A DNA stretch of 5,633 nucleotides from positions 1 to 5,633 of the forward strand of contig JAGNOB010000149.1 in the NCBI GenBank assembly GCA_017990305.1, given 5' to 3'. Positions 1 to 5,633 of the stretch are shown here, piece after piece. The notes under the pieces were generated by a model. The model made no database searches. It saw nothing but the letters and a program-made list of their open reading frames with translations, and was not told the DNA's origin. The stretch comes from Leucobacter sp. GTDB lineage: Bacteria > Actinomycetota > Actinomycetes > Actinomycetales > Microbacteriaceae. Numbering within the stretch: position 1 is the stretch's first letter; every line of letters begins with the position of its first letter. Position numbers and translations under genes: made by a program.

Positions 1-91
1 GTTCGGGATCGCGCTCGCGCTCATCGCCGCAGCGGCGCCCGCGCGGCGTGCGGTGCGGGTGTCGCCGGTGACGGCGCTCGCGATCGACTGA
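1..91 (+). CDS. C-terminal end of an FtsX/MacB-like ABC transporter permease (partial)
   Basis: Only the last 29 codons and the TGA stop (89-91) are inside the window. Codons start at position 2; base 1 ends the preceding codon. The visible tail is a short hydrophobic run (FGIALALIAAAAPA) followed by the basic stretch ARRAVRVSPVTALAID. A final membrane helix followed directly by 'PARRA-R-sPv-AL' is the usual ending of FtsX-like permease domains, the membrane half of MacB/LolCDE-type ABC exporters, where this tail lies on the cytoplasmic side. The assignment rests on this tail alone; another membrane protein with an Ala/Arg-rich tail cannot be excluded. The gene converges on the minus-strand amidohydrolase, and a long hairpin begins 12 bp after its stop, so its transcription probably ends there. 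Confidence 0.6.
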   Translation, partial: FGIALALIAAAAPARRAVRVSPVTALAID

Positions 92-103
92 ACGCGCGAG
101 TGG

Positions 104-163
104 TGCCGCAACGCCTCCGCGGCCCCGGAGCTGAATCTCTGGGGCCGCGGAGGCGTTGCGGCA
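104..163. terminator. Long near-perfect inverted repeat, probable bidirectional terminator
   Basis: The arms 104-126 and 141-163 are exact reverse complements over 23 bp. Pairing continues inward for four more base pairs (127-130 with 137-140, one of them G-U), leaving a 6-nt loop at 131-136 (ctgaat). It lies 12 bp after the stop of the upstream plus-strand gene and 40 bp beyond the stop of the convergent minus-strand amidohydrolase, which is where a shared terminator belongs. Neither side has a T-tract, as is common for actinobacterial hairpin terminators. The stem is longer than a typical terminator, so another role (mRNA 3'-end protection, or a dispersed palindromic element) is possible. 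Confidence 0.75.
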
Positions 164-203
164 AGGCAGTCTCAGGTGCGCTGGTGACCAGTGAGGAGCG
201 GCG

Positions 204-1856
204 CTAGCTGCTCGCGAGTTCGCCGGTCGCGTCGAAGAGGAACTCCCCATCAACCATCGTCGCGCCGACAGTGATGTCTCCAATTCGCTCCGGGGCAACC
301 GCAGCAAGGTCGTCTGAGAGCACGACAAGGTCTGCGAGCTTACCGGGGGAGAGTGTCCCCTTGCGGCGCTCATCGTGAACCGCGTAGGCGGATCCGTGTG
401 TGTAGGCCCGCAGAGCCTGAGCAGCGGTAAGCGCCTCGGCAAGGCCGATCGGCCGACCCGAGGCCGAGCGGCGATTCACCATATCGTGGATACTGCGGAT
501 CGGTTCGCCAGGGACGACAGGGGCGTCCGTTGAACCGGGGAGCTCAACGCCCGCGTCGACGAAGCTGCGCATGCGGTATGCGCGCTCGACGCGATCTGGT
601 CCGAGCGCCGAGGAGAACCCGTCGCCGAGCTCGGAGATGAATCGGCCCTGTGGGACTGGGATGTGTCCGGCCGCTGCGATGCGAGCGACCTGCTCATCAG
701 TGGCAACGGCGACGTGTTCAATACGGTGACGGGGGTGTGAACGCGTGAGTTGGCGCTGGCCCGCGTCGAACGCATCGAGCACAGCATCGAGAGCGCGATC
801 CCCGATAGCGTGCGCAGCGATCTGCCAACCGTTGACGTGGGCTCGAACGATGGCGTCGTGGAGTTCTTGCTGTTCCCACTGGAGGTAGCCGGAGTTGCCG
901 GGGGTGTCGGCGTAGTCGCAGCACATCGCTGCGGTTCTTCCGATGAGCGAGCCGTCACTGAGGATCTTCACGGGGCCGATTCTCAACCAGTCATCCCCAA
1001 GACCGCTGCGGATTCCGAGGTCGATACCCCAACCGTCGCCCCCGCCAATCGGCCCGAGACTGTGCAGCGCGTCGATGTACGGCATCGCCGTGAGCCGCGT
1101 GCGGAGCAGGCCTCGGTCGAGTGCCGTTTGGAACGCACGCAAGTCAGCGGGGCCGTGCCCGATCATGGTGCCACCGATGCCAGGTTCAGTTGCGCTCGTG
1201 ATGCCGTGGCGCAGCGCCCACTGCGACGCAGCACCGAGGGCCTCGACGATATCCTCCTGCGGAACCGGACGGAACATGTGCGTCACAAGAGACATTGCCT
1301 GCTCTTGGATGAGCCCGGTGAACCGACCCGAAGCGTCACGCCCGAGGCTGCCACCGACCGGAGCCTCGAGCGACTCAAGTGACGGGTGGCCGGCGACGGC
1401 GAACGCCGCTGAATTCGCGACGGCCATGTGGTGTGAATTGTGCAGTAGGTAGACCGGGCGGCCCCCCGCGATGCGGTCGAGCACGTCTATGTCGGGGTGT
1501 GCCCCGCCAAGCTTGTTCTGGTCGTAGCCGTGTCCTCTGATCCACGCCCCCTCGGGCTTACTGGCGGCGAACTTCTCGACGCTTCCGTACAGGGCGTCCA
1601 GCGTTGGTGCGGCCGCGGGCGAGAGATCGAGCTGGGTCATCTCAGTACCCAGCATGGAAAAGTGGAAATGGGCGTCGTTAAACCCGGGAACGACGGGCGC
1701 GCCACCCAGATCAACGCGATGCGTGGCGGACAGACCGTCGAGTTGCTCATCAAACCCGACGATCCGGCCGTTCCAAATTCCGACACGTGTTGCTGATGGG
1801 CGCCTCGAGTCAACAGTCGTGATGCGGGCGTTCTCAAGAATGGTGTCGATGCGCAT
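204..1856 (-). CDS. YtcJ-like metal-dependent amidohydrolase (Amidohydro_3 family)
   Basis: A 550-residue cytoplasmic hydrolase of the amidohydrolase superfamily, expected to cleave an amide, formamide or similar C-N bond with bound metal; its substrate is unknown. Visible family features: an N-terminal beta-sandwich strand region (about 1-55); the metal-binding HxH in VPGFNDAHFHF (H63, H65); HNSHHMAVANSAA (139-151); GLIQEQA (181-187); GPVKILSDGSL (294-304, K297 a possible metal-bridging lysine); QIAAHAIGDRALDAV (345-359, H349); RIEHV (378-382, H381); GSTDAPV (441-447, D444 the probable catalytic aspartate); and the closing GTLSPGKLADLVVL segment (500-513). Length is normal for the family and no key residue seems lost. 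No signal peptide is seen. ATG 1856 was chosen because AAAGGAG lies 4 nt upstream and MRIDTILENARI begins the conserved fold; an in-frame ATG at 1919 would add 21 unconserved-looking residues. It is second in an operon behind the MHS transporter (59-bp gap). Family assignment is firm; the reaction is not. Confidence 0.93.
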   Translation of the reverse strand: MRIDTILENARITTVDSRRPSATRVGIWNGRIVGFDEQLDGLSATHRVDLGGAPVVPGFNDAHFHFSMLGTEMTQLDLSPAAAPTLDALYGSVEKFAASKPEGAWIRGHGYDQNKLGGAHPDIDVLDRIAGGRPVYLLHNSHHMAVANSAAFAVAGHPSLESLEAPVGGSLGRDASGRFTGLIQEQAMSLVTHMFRPVPQEDIVEALGAASQWALRHGITSATEPGIGGTMIGHGPADLRAFQTALDRGLLRTRLTAMPYIDALHSLGPIGGGDGWGIDLGIRSGLGDDWLRIGPVKILSDGSLIGRTAAMCCDYADTPGNSGYLQWEQQELHDAIVRAHVNGWQIAAHAIGDRALDAVLDAFDAGQRQLTRSHPRHRIEHVAVATDEQVARIAAAGHIPVPQGRFISELGDGFSSALGPDRVERAYRMRSFVDAGVELPGSTDAPVVPGEPIRSIHDMVNRRSASGRPIGLAEALTAAQALRAYTHGSAYAVHDERRKGTLSPGKLADLVVLSDDLAAVAPERIGDITVGATMVDGEFLFDATGELASS

Positions 1857-1860
1857 GAGG

Positions 1861-1867
1861 CTCCTTT
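1861..1867 (-). promoter_or_regulatory. Ribosome binding site deciding the amidohydrolase start
   Basis: On the minus strand this reads AAAGGAG, four bases before the ATG at 1854-1856. The alternative in-frame ATG at 1917-1919 has only 'agccgatga' in front of it and no Shine-Dalgarno match, so the shorter 550-residue protein is preferred. Confidence 0.75.
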
Positions 1868-1915
1868 GGATGCAGATGTGAGAAATGTGAGTGGGGCACA
1901 GTGAGGCAATCGGGC

Positions 1916-3235
1916 TCATTCATCGGCTTGTCGTTGGGCCCTCTCTTTCGCAGCCGTGAACCCGGTGAGTGACGCGAGTGCGAGGACGCCAGCGATGGTG
2001 ACGGCTACGAGCAAGATGTTGAATCCCGCGACGCCCTGCCAGCCCATCGACACAAGAAACGACTGCGCGAGGAGCGGCGTAGTGCCACCAATGAGGGTGG
2101 AGGATGCCTGGTAGGCGAACGAGACGCCGGTGTAGCGCACCTCAACGGGGAATGCCTGAGCGAGGAAGCCTGCAAGTACTGCGTAGTATCCCGAGCCAGC
2201 GACGGTCGAGGCGATGATGCCCGCGGCGATTGCGACGATACTGCCAGTGTTCACGAGGAGGAACATTGGCACGACAAGAATTGCCTGCGCTGCGAGCGAC
2301 CACGCCATGAACTTTGCGCTTCCGACCTTTTCGGCGATCCTCGTTGCAATTGGCTGCCAGAGGAACTGGGCGATTGCGTTGATGAGCAACACGTTGAGCA
2401 TGATCCCTCGGTCGATACCGAGGGACGTCGTCGTGTAGGCGAGCATGAACGCGCTCACAAAGTACGCCATGCCGATCCCAGTGGCGCTCGCGAATACGCC
2501 CGCAATGACTTGCTTCCAGTGGTTCTTGAAGAGTTCAGCGATGGGTACCTTGATTGCTTCGCGTGCAGTCTGCTGTGCGATGAACTCCGGTGACTCGTCG
2601 AGGCGTGCCCGAATCACGAGCCCAATGATGACCAGCACTGCGGAGAACAGGAATGGAAGGCGCCAGCCCCACGAGATGAACGCATCGGCTGGGAGGAGCG
2701 CCGCGAGCGCGAACGCGGCGGTTGCAAGGATGTTTCCGGCAGGGGAGCCCTGCTGCACAAACATCCCGCCGCGTACCACTTTGCTCTTACTCCCGGACTC
2801 TGAAGCGAGCAACACTGCACCGCCCCACTCCCCACCAACTGCAAACCCTTGGAGGGCGCGCAGGATGACGAGGAGGGTCGGCGCCCAGACGCCGATTGTG
2901 TCAGCGCCGGGAAGCACGCCGATGCAGAACGTCGCGATGCCCATGATGAGTAGCGTTGCTACGAGCGTGTTCTTGCGGCCAAACTTGTCGCCGAGATGCC
3001 CAAAGACGATGCCTCCAATTGGGCGGGCGAGGAAGCCTGCCCAAAAGGTCGCGAAAGAGAGCAAGAGTGCTGTGCCCGCAGTCTGGTCGGGGAAGAAGAC
3101 AGGGCCGAACGCGAGAGCGGCTGCGGTCGAGTAGATGAAGAAGTCGTACCACTCGACTGTGGTGCCGAGGAAGGCCGCGAGTCGCGCCTTCTTTATATGG
3201 GATTCGCGTTCGGCGGGTGAGCGGGTTAATGACAT
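1916..3235 (-). CDS. MHS-family major facilitator transporter (metabolite:H+ symporter)
   Basis: A 439-residue inner-membrane protein with about 12 hydrophobic segments, predicted to import a small metabolite with protons. Family signatures are clear: FLGTTVEWYDFFIY (22-35) in TM1; the MFS loop 2-3 motif in RPIGGIVFGHLGDKFGRK (71-88); RALQGFAVGGEWGGA (126-140) in TM4; the cytoplasmic RLDESPEF (211-218) after TM6; and FPVEVRYTGVSFAYQ (362-376), the second-half motif typical of ShiA/ProP/KgtP relatives. MHS proteins carry shikimate, alpha-ketoglutarate, dicarboxylates, proline/betaine and aromatic acids; sequence alone does not say which applies here. ATG 3235 was chosen because GGAG stands 6 nt upstream (3242-3245); an upstream in-frame TTG at 3265 lacks a good site. 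First gene of a two-gene operon with the amidohydrolase and divergent from the LysR gene, which suggests substrate-induced expression. It appears intact. Confidence 0.93.
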   Translation of the reverse strand: MSLTRSPAERESHIKKARLAAFLGTTVEWYDFFIYSTAAALAFGPVFFPDQTAGTALLLSFATFWAGFLARPIGGIVFGHLGDKFGRKNTLVATLLIMGIATFCIGVLPGADTIGVWAPTLLVILRALQGFAVGGEWGGAVLLASESGSKSKVVRGGMFVQQGSPAGNILATAAFALAALLPADAFISWGWRLPFLFSAVLVIIGLVIRARLDESPEFIAQQTAREAIKVPIAELFKNHWKQVIAGVFASATGIGMAYFVSAFMLAYTTTSLGIDRGIMLNVLLINAIAQFLWQPIATRIAEKVGSAKFMAWSLAAQAILVVPMFLLVNTGSIVAIAAGIIASTVAGSGYYAVLAGFLAQAFPVEVRYTGVSFAYQASSTLIGGTTPLLAQSFLVSMGWQGVAGFNILLVAVTIAGVLALASLTGFTAAKERAQRQADE

Positions 3236-3241
3236 GTGCTT

Positions 3242-3245
3242 CTCC
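3242..3245 (-). promoter_or_regulatory. Ribosome binding site of the MHS transporter
   Basis: GGAG on the minus strand, six bases before the ATG at 3233-3235. It supports the 439-residue start over the in-frame TTG at 3263-3265, which would add ten residues. Confidence 0.65.
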
Positions 3246-3336
3246 GTTGTAGTCAGTGATGTCAAGGTCGACTTCTCGAATGTAGAATGAAATCTCTATA
3301 CCGTCGAATATCGAAAAAGCACTTTCCATATGCACT
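3246..3336. promoter_or_regulatory. Divergent promoter/operator region between the MHS transporter and LysR genes
   Basis: This AT-richer stretch must hold both divergent promoters. Its best element is TTCT-N7-AGAA at 3273-3287, a dyad containing the T-N11-A pattern of LysR-type operators. A second dyad, TCGA-ATA-TCGA, lies at 3304-3314, and TCGAAT occurs at both 3276-3281 and 3304-3309. On the plus strand TAGAAT (3283-3288) is a plausible -10 for the regulator and overlaps the dyad, consistent with autorepression. On the minus strand TATAGA (3295-3300) is a weak -10 candidate for the transporter operon without a recognisable -35, as expected if activation depends on LysR. The placement is well supported; the exact boxes are tentative. 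Confidence 0.55.
3273..3287. promoter_or_regulatory. Candidate LysR operator (TTCT-N7-AGAA, T-N11-A)
   Basis: A 15-bp interrupted palindrome with perfect 4-bp arms, in the middle of the divergent intergenic region 38 bp upstream of the transporter start codon and 60 bp upstream of the regulator's GTG. LysR-type proteins classically bind T-N11-A dyads in this position. The 4-bp arms are short enough to arise by chance, so this is a candidate only. Confidence 0.45.
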
Positions 3337-3341
3337 GGAGG
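3337..3341 (+). promoter_or_regulatory. Ribosome binding site deciding the LysR start
   Basis: GGAGG followed by six bases and then GTG at 3348-3350. The in-frame ATG at 3330 lies upstream of this site and has no Shine-Dalgarno of its own; the ATG at 3343 is out of frame. GTG 3348 is therefore the likely start. Confidence 0.8.
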
Positions 3342-3347
3342 CATGGG

Positions 3348-4274
3348 GTGGAACTGCGGGTACTGCGTTACTTCGTTGCTGCTGCCGAAGAAGGCTCTGT
3401 TACCGCTGGAGCGAAACGCGTGCATGTTTCCCAACCCGCGGTGTCGCGGCAGCTGACTGCCCTCGAGCTTGAGGTCGGTGCGGCGCTCTTCGAGCGAGGC
3501 AAGGGTGCACTTCAACTGACACATGCAGGGCGGCGATTTCTCGATATGGCGCGCGACCTACTGCGCCGGGCTGACCAAGCGAAAGTCACCGCCTCAAGTA
3601 TCGTTCCGGCCGATTTACGTCTCACCGCAGTCGCCCAAGAGACAACGATTGAACGTACCATCGCGGCCTTCAGCGCCAAGCACGGCGCTAATCTTCCACT
3701 TGTTGATGCCATCGCAGCGAGCCCTGAAGAAGTCTACGAACGAGTTGAATCGATGGGCGCTGACTTCGGTATCTCGACCTTTGCGCCACCTGCACATTGG
3801 GCTTCTCGACTGATTACACAGGTGGGAATTGTCGCCCATGTCCCGACAGGGCACCCGTTGTTTGGGCGGGCCAGCGTCGAAGTCGCTGAACTCATCGAAT
3901 ACCGGTTGATTTGCATGGACCGCAGCCACACGTCACGCACATCTTTCGATCGAGCGGTAGCCCAAGCGGGCGCCGGACTTGCCGACATTCTCGAGATGCG
4001 TACAACGAACTTGGCTCTCGCCCAGGCTGCCTCCAGGCGCGGAGCAGCCGTGCTTACGGACCAAAGCCGGTTTGGGCTCCACGCAGTGCGGATCATGCTC
4101 GACGGCAGACAGGTACGGATGCAACTTTACGCAGGCTGGTACGCCGATCACTTCGCGTCAGCGCACATCAGCTCCTGGGTTGACGCGGTCGCCGCGTGGG
4201 TGCCAAGCCTGCCTGGCATCGCCCTCCTTGATGCGCCGCCAAATGTTGGGATGTCTGACATAACGAGCGAGTAG
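3348..4274 (+). CDS. LysR-type transcriptional regulator
   Basis: A 308-residue cytoplasmic DNA-binding protein of normal LysR length. The N-terminal winged helix-turn-helix is plain: ELRVLRYFVAAAEEGSVT (2-19), then the recognition region VHVSQPAVSRQLTALE (25-40), then LFERGKGALQLTHAGRRFL (47-65). A helical linker follows, and the substrate-binding half covers about residues 90-290, including GISTFAPP (141-148), IVAHVPTGHPLF (161-172) and the late helix SSWVDAVAAWV (275-285). Starting at GTG 3348 makes the protein begin at VELRVLRYF, where the family usually begins, and matches the GGAGG site. It is divergent from the transporter-amidohydrolase operon with 112 bp between start codons, the standard layout for a LysR protein that activates its neighbour in response to a pathway metabolite and represses itself. 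Its effector is unknown. pepA starts 9 bp after its stop, without an intervening terminator. Confidence 0.93.
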   Translation: MELRVLRYFVAAAEEGSVTAGAKRVHVSQPAVSRQLTALELEVGAALFERGKGALQLTHAGRRFLDMARDLLRRADQAKVTASSIVPADLRLTAVAQETTIERTIAAFSAKHGANLPLVDAIAASPEEVYERVESMGADFGISTFAPPAHWASRLITQVGIVAHVPTGHPLFGRASVEVAELIEYRLICMDRSHTSRTSFDRAVAQAGAGLADILEMRTTNLALAQAASRRGAAVLTDQSRFGLHAVRIMLDGRQVRMQLYAGWYADHFASAHISSWVDAVAAWVPSLPGIALLDAPPNVGMSDITSE

Positions 4275-4283
4275 GGTTGGGGC

Positions 4284-5633
4284 ATGAGTGTTGTGATTGA
4301 CCCATCCTTTGATCCTGTCCCTTCGCTCGCACAGACGACTGACGTTGTCATCGGCTCCGCTGCCGATGTCGCCGCAGCTCCCGTCCGTGCGTGCTTTATC
4401 GCCGCTGAGGGGGATTTGCCATCATGCGATCACCTCGCCGGCCTCACCCGCGAGGCGCTCGCCGCAGCGGGCTTCACCGGGAAGCCGGGCCAGACCCTGC
4501 GCCTCCCCGGCGAGACGCTCTGCGTGCTCGTCGGCACCGGCGAGGGGCTGAAGACCGCCGCCAAGGTGCGCGACGCAGTTGCCGCGTTCACGCGTGCCGC
4601 GAGCGAGTCCGCTGCTCTCGCCATCGACCTCACGAACGTGGTCTCCGATGAGCTCAGCGTGCGCGATGCCGCGCTCGCCGCAGCCGAGGGCGCCGTGCTG
4701 GCGCGCTACCGCTTCGAGGCACTGAAGGCCGAGGCAAAGAACGTCGCGCTTGCTACCCTGACGCTCGGCGTCGCCGAGGCAGATCGTGCAGCCGCAACCG
4801 AGGGCGCAGACCGCGGCCTCGTGCTCGCACGCGCCGCCTCGCTGTCGCGCGATCTCGGTAACACCCCGCCGCGTCACCTCACCGCAGAGAAGTTCGCAGA
4901 CATCGCAGCGAAGTTCGGCCCCGAGTTCGGCCTCGAGGTCGAGATCTTCGACCGTGAGGCGCTCATGGAGCTCGGCACCGGCGGCCTGCTCGGCGTGAAC
5001 GCCGGCAGCGTCGACGAGCCCCGCATGATCAAGCTGCGGTACACCCCGGCTGGCGCGACCGCGAACACCCCGCACCTCGGGCTTGTTGGTAAGGGCATCA
5101 TGTTCGACTCGGGCGGCGTGAGCCTCAAGCCGCCGACGTCGATGGGCGACATGAAGATGGACATGATGGGTGCGGGCGCCGTCTTCTCGGCGATGCTCGG
5201 CCTGCGCGAGCTCGGCGTGACCAACAAGGTCACCGGCTGGCTCATGTGCACCGACAACATGCTCTCGGGCACCGCGACGAAGATCGGTGACGTGCTCACG
5301 ATCCGCGGTGGCAAGACCATCGAGGTGAAGAACTCCGACGCCGAGGGCCGCATCGTGTTGGCCGACGGCCTCGTGCTCGCCACCGAAGAAGCAGATCGCC
5401 CCGACGCGATCGTCGACATCGCGACGCTCACTGGCAACGCAATGGCCGCGCTTGGCCTGCGCACGGCTGCGACGTTCGCGAACAACGACGAGGTTGCTGC
5501 GCAGCTCGCTGCTGCCGCGGACCTCACCGACGAGCGCGTCTGGCAGATGCCGCTCGACCACCGCTACGCAGACCAGATGAAGTCGAATGTCGCTGACCTG
5601 TCGAACATCGGCGGCCCCTACGGCGGCGCGATC
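4284..5633 (+). CDS. pepA: Leucyl aminopeptidase (M17 family), 3' end beyond window
   Basis: Cytosolic two-metal aminopeptidase that removes N-terminal residues, typically leucine, from peptides; the family normally forms hexamers. The first 450 codons are present; roughly 50 more would be expected from the usual length near 500. The N-terminal domain (about 1-165) is variable, as usual. The catalytic domain carries LARAASLSRDLGNTPPRHLT (181-200), VGKGIMFDSGGVSLKPP (268-284), MKMDMMGAGAV (290-300), NSDAEGRIVLAD (350-361) and DIATLTGNAM (378-387). All expected ligands and catalytic residues are present: K270, D275, D293, D352 and E354 for metal, K282 and R356 for catalysis, at the numbers I recall for E. 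coli PepA. The signature normally reads NTDAEGR; here the Thr is Ser. The start ATG 4284 has only a partial site (AGGG, 7-nt spacer). Codon choice is more GC-biased than in the LysR gene just upstream. Confidence 0.96.
   Translation, partial: MSVVIDPSFDPVPSLAQTTDVVIGSAADVAAAPVRACFIAAEGDLPSCDHLAGLTREALAAAGFTGKPGQTLRLPGETLCVLVGTGEGLKTAAKVRDAVAAFTRAASESAALAIDLTNVVSDELSVRDAALAAAEGAVLARYRFEALKAEAKNVALATLTLGVAEADRAAATEGADRGLVLARAASLSRDLGNTPPRHLTAEKFADIAAKFGPEFGLEVEIFDREALMELGTGGLLGVNAGSVDEPRMIKLRYTPAGATANTPHLGLVGKGIMFDSGGVSLKPPTSMGDMKMDMMGAGAVFSAMLGLRELGVTNKVTGWLMCTDNMLSGTATKIGDVLTIRGGKTIEVKNSDAEGRIVLADGLVLATEEADRPDAIVDIATLTGNAMAALGLRTAATFANNDEVAAQLAAAADLTDERVWQMPLDHRYADQMKSNVADLSNIGGPYGGAI

Noticed and set aside
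181..191. Small palindrome CTGGTGACCAG downstream of the amidohydrolase stop.
   Set aside because: Five-base arms around one base are short and too tight to form an RNA hairpin; there is no repeat or gene context to make it an operator.
750..1382. A 210-codon plus-strand open frame inside the amidohydrolase region.
   Set aside because: It is antisense to the well-conserved amidohydrolase domain, with no recognisable motif and no convincing ribosome binding site.
2445..3134. A 229-codon plus-strand open frame opposite the MHS transporter.
   Set aside because: It is antisense to the membrane-segment coding region, and its Ser/Arg/Pro-rich product looks like a reading shadow.
3260..3265. Perfect TTGACA on the minus strand, resembling a -35 box for the transporter.
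   Set aside because: A -10 box 16-18 bp downstream would fall on the ribosome binding site just before the start codon, and no TATAAT-like sequence is there.
2901..3524. A 207-codon minus-strand frame running across the LysR start, the intergenic region and the start of the transporter.
   Set aside because: It overlaps both firmly assigned genes in other frames and the promoter region, and shows no domain.
4228..4264. TTGATG and CATAAC near the end of the LysR gene as a possible pepA promoter.
   Set aside because: The spacing of 25 bp is too long for a sigma-70 type promoter, and neither box is a strong match.
4422..5561. A 379-codon open frame on the minus strand opposite pepA.
   Set aside because: It lies wholly antisense to a gene with complete M17 catalytic motifs, and its translation is a low-complexity mix rich in His, Arg, Glu and Ala. 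Long antisense frames are expected opposite GC3-biased genes.

Overview
The window looks like chromosomal DNA of a high-GC actinobacterium. By eye the flanking genes are strongly biased to G/C at third codon positions, spacing is tight, starts include GTG, and Shine-Dalgarno sequences are purine-rich. A Microbacteriaceae-type host such as Leucobacter would fit, but that placement is an inference and cannot be confirmed from the sequence alone.

Layout from left to right: (1) positions 1-91 hold the last 29 codons of a plus-strand gene whose tail resembles an FtsX/MacB-type ABC transporter permease. (2) Positions 104-163 hold a very long, nearly perfect hairpin between two convergent genes, most likely a bidirectional terminator. 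(3) Two minus-strand genes form a probable operon, read from right to left: an MHS-family (metabolite:H+ symporter) major facilitator transporter (1916-3235), then a YtcJ-like amidohydrolase (204-1856). (4) A 112-bp divergent intergenic region (3236-3347) carries a T-N11-A dyad typical of LysR-type operators. (5) A plus-strand LysR-type regulator starts at GTG 3348 and ends at 4274. (6) After only 9 bp comes a leucyl aminopeptidase gene, pepA (M17 family), which runs off the right edge after 450 codons.

The middle three genes look like a self-contained catabolic or salvage module. The MHS transporter would import a small, probably charged metabolite, the cytoplasmic amidohydrolase would hydrolyse it or a derivative, and the divergent LysR protein would sense the substrate or product and control the transporter-hydrolase operon and probably itself. 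The substrate cannot be read from the sequence. The module seems less GC-rich than pepA by eye and sits between housekeeping-type genes, so it may have been inserted there. No CRISPR array, tRNA, rRNA, insertion sequence or phage gene is visible. I found no exotic new system. The most worthwhile leads are the uncharacterised transporter/hydrolase/regulator module, its operator region, and the unusual coupling of pepA to the regulator gene.
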